Shown here one piece after another: positions 62,060 through 64,000 of a DNA stretch of 64,000 bases. Position 1 is the stretch's first letter. Each line of letters starts with the position of its first letter. A model generated the notes under the pieces. It made no database searches, had not been told where the DNA came from, and was given only the letters and a program-made list of their open reading frames with translations. Location of the stretch: assembly GCA_038503065.1 (NCBI GenBank), contig JBCAMK010000008.1, positions 248,001 through 312,000 on the forward strand, read 5' to 3'. The stretch comes from Paragyromitra xinjiangensis (Eukaryota; Ascomycota; Pezizomycetes; Pezizales; Discinaceae). The translations under genes and the position numbers were made by a program.

Positions 62060-64000
62060 TTAATCTCTTTTAGCTGATGCCCTATTTTGCCATCCGTCCA
62101 TACTCCTTCTAATGCCCAGTGTTCTCTTCTTCGCCACCCCCGCACCCGCACCTGGCGGCCGTGGCTGCGCTGCGGGCACACTCCATGATGTCGAAGACGC
62201 AGACGAGAGCTTCGTCATAGTGGTGGTAGTGATGACATTTGTAGAGGATAAGCCCGATTGCCCTACTACCGCCCTTGAAACCGACGAAGTTGAAACAAAA
62301 GAGCCATTCTTACAGCCCTCAGCCTTCACTTCTACCCTAGATTCCTTTATAATTTCTTCTTCCTCCTCTTCTATAGTTCTACAAAACTCCATAAACACCG
62401 GGCTACTTGGGGGGCTCGGCGTCCTTTCCTTCTTCCTCACTCTTGCTCTAACCGGTGAACTACTCAACAGTACCACCCCGCCATTATCCGGCCTTACCGG
62501 AAACTTTGGTTGTGGCAGCGCCTCCATCTGCTCTCTTAGACTCTTTCCTTTCGTTTGCTTGATAACCTCTGTCGCAGTCTTTTGTTTAGGGTTTGCTTCT
62601 TTCGGTGCTAAGGGTTTTGGAGCAAAATAGCTCATTAAGCTCCCTTGACCAACCTCCCGTTTGTTTGATTTTGCTCCTGTAGAACCAGGCTTGGATGCCG
62701 CTGAAATCCTAGAAGCAATTTTTACCGCAGACGCAGCTCTTCTTTCCACAGCTACTTGTTCCCTTGCCGCGACCTTTGCAACCATCGCGTCGTGGCGGGC
62801 TCTTTTCTCAACACGCTCTTCGTCCGCCTGGCAGTCGAGCCGATTCTGTTTCAGTTGCTCCATATGGCTTCCCGCACTTCTGAATCCCGCTGTCCCTGCT
62901 GCCGCGGCAGCCGCTAATTTCTCTGCGGTTGTCATTTTTGCTGCCAGTCTTTGTTCCGCTGTCATAAAACCAGACACCGCACCACCTGGCCTGGCACCCC
63001 CTCCCCACCCAGCAGCTTTCCTAGAACGAGCGATAGCTTCCGGGTCATCGTAATCGCGATGGCCTCCTCCCACGGCTGCATTTTCGGTCCACTTCCGTTT
63101 TCTACGGCGCCAGTCATCCTCGTCGCCAGCTTCCTCGCCAGCTTCCTCCTCTTCCTCCCATTCTTCTTTCTCAGGGATTTGGTCATCTAGCAACGATGGG
63201 ATACGGCTATTCCCGATTGCTATTTCGATGTCAGCCTCCGACGGGCAATCGCGGCCGAGGATTCGGAGAACATTTTGTACAGACGAGAACCGTAGTACAG
63301 GCGCACGCTTATCTAATAGCTTCGTAAGGCTCGGTGGTGCTAGGAAAGGTGACGGCGTCGTTTTCTCTACACCTAAATATTAGCGAGATTGTGGTGCCGA
63401 GTGATATTACATGACGCATACCTTTCTGCGAATTCCTCCTAGGAACACTCATATACAGCAATGCCTGTGCTCTTGTCATGGCCACATACAGCAGCCGCCT
63501 CTCTTCGTCTGTATCTTCGCTCCTCGAATGTGGAATACTCCCCTCATAAACCGCTGGGATGAAAACCACAGGCCACTCAAGCCCCTTCGCGGCATGGATT
63601 GTACTAACCGTCACCTGCCCCTGCTTTTTCTCTTCATCGTCATCTATAACCTCATTCGCCAACGCTGTATTCGACAGGAACCGCTCCAGCAAACCCTGTA
63701 ACCCGGTCGGAACACTATCACTTTGCTCTACTCCATCGATTAGAGGCAACGTGTCTTCGTCTTCATCAACCCCGCCCATGCCCCGCGCCTGTGCAAGCAA
63801 TTCAGTAACATTAGACCAACGTCCTTCCCAGTCCTCGGGATAGTGTCGACGGAGATGGTCCTCGAATGCCAGCTTCCGAAGGAGGAATTCGATAACGTCA
63901 ACAAGAGTTTTCCCCTCCTCCGTCTCTGCTTCAGACTCCTCGCGGAGTAGACGTTGTGTGGAGAGAACAATGCCAACGAAATCCCCAAGCCCCTTCTCTA
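62060..64000 (-). CDS. SRS2: Srs2-type UvrD/Rep DNA helicase, C-terminal part (runs off right edge)
   Basis: A superfamily-1 3'-5' DNA helicase. In yeast, Srs2 strips Rad51 from single-stranded DNA at PCNA-SUMO-marked forks, preventing unwanted recombination. Only the C-terminal ~630 residues are here; the ATPase front lies beyond position 64000. Visible are LRRHYPEDWEGRWSNVTELL, then the conserved helicase motif V region TVSTIHAAKGLEWPVVFIPA and motif VI EERRLLYVAMTRAQALLYMS. A 50-nt intron (about 63366-63419) joins RRNSQK to GVEKTTPSPFL. The rest is a long disordered tail. It contains a VVLLSSS stretch like a SUMO-interacting motif (62456-62476) and QGSLMSYF (62624-62647), a good PCNA-binding PIP box. 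A basic end, KRTLGIRRSMDGWQNR, follows. The symbol rests on the helicase segment plus the tail motifs. Confidence 0.87.

Noticed and set aside
62112..62630. 172-codon plus-strand frame opposite the Srs2 tail.
   Set aside because: Mirror of the low-complexity helicase tail, with no family match.

Overview
The window is nuclear DNA of a filamentous ascomycete (Pezizomycotina). Evidence: most genes carry short introns of about 45-130 nt with GT..AG ends; the proteins include a Zn(II)2Cys6 regulator, a SAT4-type rhodopsin-like membrane protein, a HeLo/pseudokinase protein, long ankyrin proteins, a KMT6/EZH2 Polycomb methyltransferase, and enzymes of the alpha-aminoadipate lysine route. I cannot name the genus. 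Exon joins were worked out by hand from splice signals, reading phase and family resemblance, so exon ends are predictions.

Layout. 1-5.7 kb: an inverted-repeat element (531-770), a rhodopsin-like membrane protein (minus) and a secreted tyrosinase (minus). 5.7-14.1 kb: about 8 kb without a convincing intact gene, holding a tRNA-like element, a degenerate tandem duplication and protein-like debris. 14.1-32 kb: a WDR6/TRM734-type WD40 protein; a kinase-ankyrin protein head to head with a HeLo-pseudokinase protein; a truncated copy of the WDR6 5' end; the Polycomb methyltransferase KMT6; and a second ankyrin protein with near-identical repeats. 32-41.5 kb: a ZZ/EF-hand membrane protein, the cargo receptor ERV14 and two unrecognised single-exon genes. 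41.5-44.5 kb: gene-poor and repeat-rich. 44.5-52 kb: a Zn2Cys6 regulator, an anhydro-sugar kinase (AnmK/levoglucosan kinase family) and a divergent MFS sugar transporter. 53.7-64 kb: LYS12, kynurenine 3-monooxygenase, an F-box protein, and the C-terminal part of an Srs2-type helicase that runs off the right edge.

How genes may work together. (1) The kinase-ankyrin gene has an intact catalytic core. It shares a 340-bp promoter region with a gene encoding a HeLo-like N-terminal domain plus a pseudokinase. This is the domain logic of animal RIPK/MLKL necroptosis, and it is the most interesting candidate system here. The repeat-rich ankyrin protein at 29.6-32 kb looks like another member of the same self/non-self recognition class. 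(2) The regulator, sugar kinase and transporter at 44.5-52 kb may form a small sugar-use cluster. (3) LYS12 and kynurenine monooxygenase are ordinary housekeeping metabolism, and ERV14, TRM734 and SRS2 are housekeeping cell biology.
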